A stretch of 51,843 nt of DNA, taken from assembly GCA_002399735.1 (NCBI GenBank), contig DHEF01000010.1:1-51843 (forward strand), read 5' to 3'. Made by a program: the position numbers and the translations under genes. This DNA is from Chitinophagaceae bacterium UBA4857 (GTDB lineage: Bacteria; Bacteroidota; Bacteroidia; Chitinophagales; Chitinophagaceae). Shown here piece by piece: positions 49,357 through 51,843 of the stretch. The notes beneath the pieces are model-generated. The model worked only from the letters and a program-made list of their open reading frames with translations, did not search any database and was not told the origin of the DNA. Each line of letters begins with the position of its first letter. Within the stretch, counting starts at the first letter, position 1.

Positions 49357-51558
49357 TTGAGCGCAACCGTTTTTTTATTTACGCCTCCTTTTACACAATT
49401 AAATACCCCGTATCCCGCAACGGCATATTTAAAAGGTTTTTTAAATACAAAAAACATTCCATCTTATCAGGCCGATTTAGGTATAGAAGTTACCCTGGCT
49501 TTATTCTCAAAAGAAGGATTAAAAGACGTTTTTGCTTTTATTCAACAACAAACAATCACACCTTCCGATAATGCGGCCCGTATAATTGCTTTACAAGAGG
49601 ATTATATTAACACCATCGATGATGTCATACTTTTTTTGCAAGGTAAAAATCCAACACTGGCGCATTTAATTTGTAAACGTGATTTTTTACCCGAAGCCTC
49701 TCGGTTTGAACAATTGGACGATTTAAACTGGGCCTTTGGCAGTATGGGTACACAGGATATGGCCAAACACCTGGCTACTATGTATCTGGAAGACTTATCA
49801 GACCTGGTAAAAGAATGTGTCGACGACCATTTTGGTTTTAGCCGCTATGCGGAAAGACTGGCCCGATCGGCCAATAGTTTTGATGAGCTGTACCAAACCC
49901 TGCAAAGCGATTATACTTTTATTGATAATATTTTGATTAACCTGCTGCAGGAAAATATGAAAAAGGTACAACCAGAACTGGTTGCTATTTCTGTTCCTTT
50001 TCCGGGCAACTTATATGCAGCATTACGATGCGGTAAATGGATAAAAGATAATCACCCTAAAACCAAAGTGGTAATGGGTGGCGGTTTTGCCAATACCGAA
50101 TTACGATCATTAAGTGATACAAGAGTTTTTGAATTTTTAGATTTTATTACCCTTGACGATGGCGAAGCTCCTTTTGAAAACCTTATTGGTTATATAAAGG
50201 GCGATAAACAATTAAGCGAACTTAAAAGAACATTCACCTTAGTAGATGATACGGTTACTTACTTCAACAATCCTGCTTGCAGCGATTACAAACAAGGACA
50301 AGTAGGTACACCCGATTACAGCGATTTATTACTGGATAAATATATTTCGGCCATTGAAGTAGTAAACCCCATGCATCGTTTGTGGAGCGATGGCCGGTGG
50401 AATAAACTAACCATGGCACATGGTTGCTATTGGGGCAAATGCACCTTCTGCGATATTTCGTTGGATTATATAAAAGTATACGAACCCATTGCTGCATCGT
50501 TATTATGCGACAGAATGGAGGAGATAATGAAACAAACCGGGCAAAACGGTTTTCATTTTGTTGATGAAGCGGCACCGCCTGCATTAATGCGAGCATTAGC
50601 CATAGAAATAATCAAACGTAAACTAACTGTATCCTGGTGGACCAATATTCGTTTTGAAAAAAGTTTCACCCGCGATTTATGTTTACTCTTAAAAGCATCC
50701 GGTTGTATTGCCGTTTCCGGCGGATTGGAAGTCGCATCGGACAGATTATTGGAGTTAATACAAAAAGGAATTACTGTTGCACAAGTAGCAAGGGTAAATA
50801 AAAACTTTACCGATGCCGGCATCATGGTCCATGCCTACCTCATGTACGGCTTTCCTACACAAACCGAACAGGAAACTATTGACTCATTGGAAATGGTTCG
50901 CCAAATGTTTAACGAAGGTGTATTGCAGTCTGCTTACTGGCATCAGTTTGCTATGACGGCACATAGCCCTGTTGGCTTATATCCGGAACAGTTTAACGTA
51001 AAAAAAGTAACCAACGAAGTTGGCACATTTGCCAATAACGATATTGTACATACCGATCCTACCGGTGCCGATCATGATACGTTTAGCTATGGTTTAAAAA
51101 AATCATTACTCAACTTTATGCACGGCATTGGTTTAACCGATCCGTTAAATAAATGGTTTGACTTTAAAACGCCTAAAACCAGCATTGATCCAAAATTTAT
51201 TAGCCATGCACTGGACGATGATGCAGAGGCATTGATATTTAAACCCAATGCAAAAGTTATCTGGTTAGGAAAATTATTAAAAGCAAGTACCATCACAAAA
51301 TCAAAAAAAGGAAACAGTTGGGAAGTAACTAGCCTTGATTTTGTTACCCGCAAACAAACCCAACAAATTCAATTAGCCAAAGAGCAAGGGGAGTGGTTGC
51401 TAAAAATGTTACCGCAGTTATCGGTTGATAATCCAAAGTTGTTAACCCTGCAAGAAATTAAAAACAATTATACCGAAGCTGGCCTGGAAGATTTTGAATT
51501 GTTCTGGGATAATAAACCCATGAGTACGATGTATAAATTGGGTTTGTTGCGTTTGTAA
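49357..51558 (+). CDS. B12-binding-domain radical SAM protein
   Basis: The 733-aa protein starts at TTG, opening SATVFLFTPPFTQLNTPYPATAYLKGF. This is a conserved N-terminus of cobalamin-binding radical SAM enzymes, and the placement fits a -7 element 20 nt upstream. A Rossmann-like B12-binding region (about 1-290, with VVMGGGFANTEL) precedes the radical SAM core. The cluster motif is CYWGKCTFC: Cys357, Cys362, Cys365, that is Cx4Cx2C and not the usual Cx3Cx2C. Downstream FVDEAAPPALM and SGGLEVASDRLLELIQKGIT are SAM-barrel motifs. A C-terminal helical domain follows (about 600-733). Reaction unknown. Confidence 0.9.
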   Translation: MSATVFLFTPPFTQLNTPYPATAYLKGFLNTKNIPSYQADLGIEVTLALFSKEGLKDVFAFIQQQTITPSDNAARIIALQEDYINTIDDVILFLQGKNPTLAHLICKRDFLPEASRFEQLDDLNWAFGSMGTQDMAKHLATMYLEDLSDLVKECVDDHFGFSRYAERLARSANSFDELYQTLQSDYTFIDNILINLLQENMKKVQPELVAISVPFPGNLYAALRCGKWIKDNHPKTKVVMGGGFANTELRSLSDTRVFEFLDFITLDDGEAPFENLIGYIKGDKQLSELKRTFTLVDDTVTYFNNPACSDYKQGQVGTPDYSDLLLDKYISAIEVVNPMHRLWSDGRWNKLTMAHGCYWGKCTFCDISLDYIKVYEPIAASLLCDRMEEIMKQTGQNGFHFVDEAAPPALMRALAIEIIKRKLTVSWWTNIRFEKSFTRDLCLLLKASGCIAVSGGLEVASDRLLELIQKGITVAQVARVNKNFTDAGIMVHAYLMYGFPTQTEQETIDSLEMVRQMFNEGVLQSAYWHQFAMTAHSPVGLYPEQFNVKKVTNEVGTFANNDIVHTDPTGADHDTFSYGLKKSLLNFMHGIGLTDPLNKWFDFKTPKTSIDPKFISHALDDDAEALIFKPNAKVIWLGKLLKASTITKSKKGNSWEVTSLDFVTRKQTQQIQLAKEQGEWLLKMLPQLSVDNPKLLTLQEIKNNYTEAGLEDFELFWDNKPMSTMYKLGLLRL

Positions 51559-51843
51559 TAATTATCGAAATTTTTATTTTGTTACCGGCTACATTACTAC
51601 TATCATCGTCTGTTGCAACCCGATAGGGTTGGGATTAAATTTATTTCCAGTGGAAATGAATTTAAGACTCTCTCTTCATCTTTCAGTAATTCTATTCAGC
51701 ATTTTGTAAGTATCCATTTATATTGTAAAACTCTTTACGTTATAGGGTTCCGTCACCTCGACCATAGGGAGAGGTCTCCTCCAATTGTGGTACTAAATTT
51801 ATTCAAGGAGTTTCCTCGCTTTGCTGCCAATGACATATTATAT
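51559..51843. repeat. Right-end spacer with R2 copy 3 and R1 module
   Basis: R2 in minus orientation is at 51600-51665 (TCATCGTCTGTTGCAACCCGATAGGGTTGGGATTAAATTTATTTCCAGTGGAAAT), followed by an R1 module CAGTAATTCTATTCAGCATTTTG (51685-51707) and a diverged palindrome AGGGTTCCGTCACCTCGACC...GGTCTCC (about 51743-51782). No gene begins before the window ends. Confidence 0.65.

Noticed and set aside
1..51843. tRNA, rRNA or tmRNA genes
   Set aside because: I scanned the spacers for cloverleaf patterns with a TTCGANTC arm and CCA-type ends and for long conserved rRNA blocks and saw none; spacers are explained by repeats. This was a visual scan only.

Overview
The window looks like chromosomal DNA from a Bacteroidota bacterium, most likely in or near the family Chitinophagaceae. 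The evidence is AT-rich DNA, many promoters of the Bacteroidota type (-7 element TAnnTTTG, no Shine-Dalgarno consensus), and several lineage-typical proteins: a PorW/SprE-like TPR protein, a giant PKD protein ending in a type B (CHU_C) T9SS sorting domain, a DUF5686 protein, an RRM RNA-binding protein and a recF/DUF721 pair. No rRNA, tRNA, CRISPR array, transposase or phage gene was seen. This is ordinary backbone with gene-sized blocks separated by unusually repeat-rich spacers.

Layout. 1-8.7 kb (minus strand): class A PBP, a secreted DUF4412-like protein, a PorW/SprE-like protein and aldose 1-epimerase galM, the last divergent from galK with a 23-nt gap. 10-18 kb: a small outer-membrane barrel, a DinB-family protein, the 1464-aa PKD adhesin, a bestrophin and an SRPBCC protein. 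18.4-20.5 kb (plus): a tight operon with the anchor half of an M23 endopeptidase, bactofilin, AtpZ, an AtpI-like membrane protein and a SprT-like metalloprotease; the ATP synthase structural genes expected after AtpZ are not here. 20.8-29.6 kb: CYTH protein, an ABC half-exporter with Asp at the catalytic Glu position, two small enzymes, a DnaQ/GIY-YIG (Cho-like) fusion, an RlmK-like methyltransferase, a class 3 lipase and malate dehydrogenase. 30-43.8 kb: penicillin-acylase-type Ntn hydrolase, a DUF5686 outer-membrane protein, a lipoprotein gluzincin, tRNA hydroxylase trhO with a structured leader, an RRM protein, a DUF1905/YdeI protein and an MG2-like secreted protein. 44-51.6 kb: DUF721 and recF, then urocanase hutU, a PHA-granule-region protein, a GNAT enzyme, a metallophosphoesterase and a B12/radical SAM enzyme.

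The most interesting signals are not a multi-gene system. (1) hutU carries an in-frame insertion of an imperfect palindromic repeat just before its most conserved block, and a half-site of the same repeat lies in an intergenic spacer near 3.9 kb. (2) trhO has a leader of about 95 nt in which a 9-bp closing stem encloses two hairpins. (3) Two copies of a GCGTGAGGGATAGCAG...CACGCC structured element resemble a conserved Bacteroidota RNA-like motif. (4) Nearly every spacer is filled by mosaic families of short repeats built from recurring modules. (5) The bactofilin operon has lost the M23 catalytic domain and the ATP synthase genes. A missed 35-aa membrane peptide is also proposed at 33273-33380.
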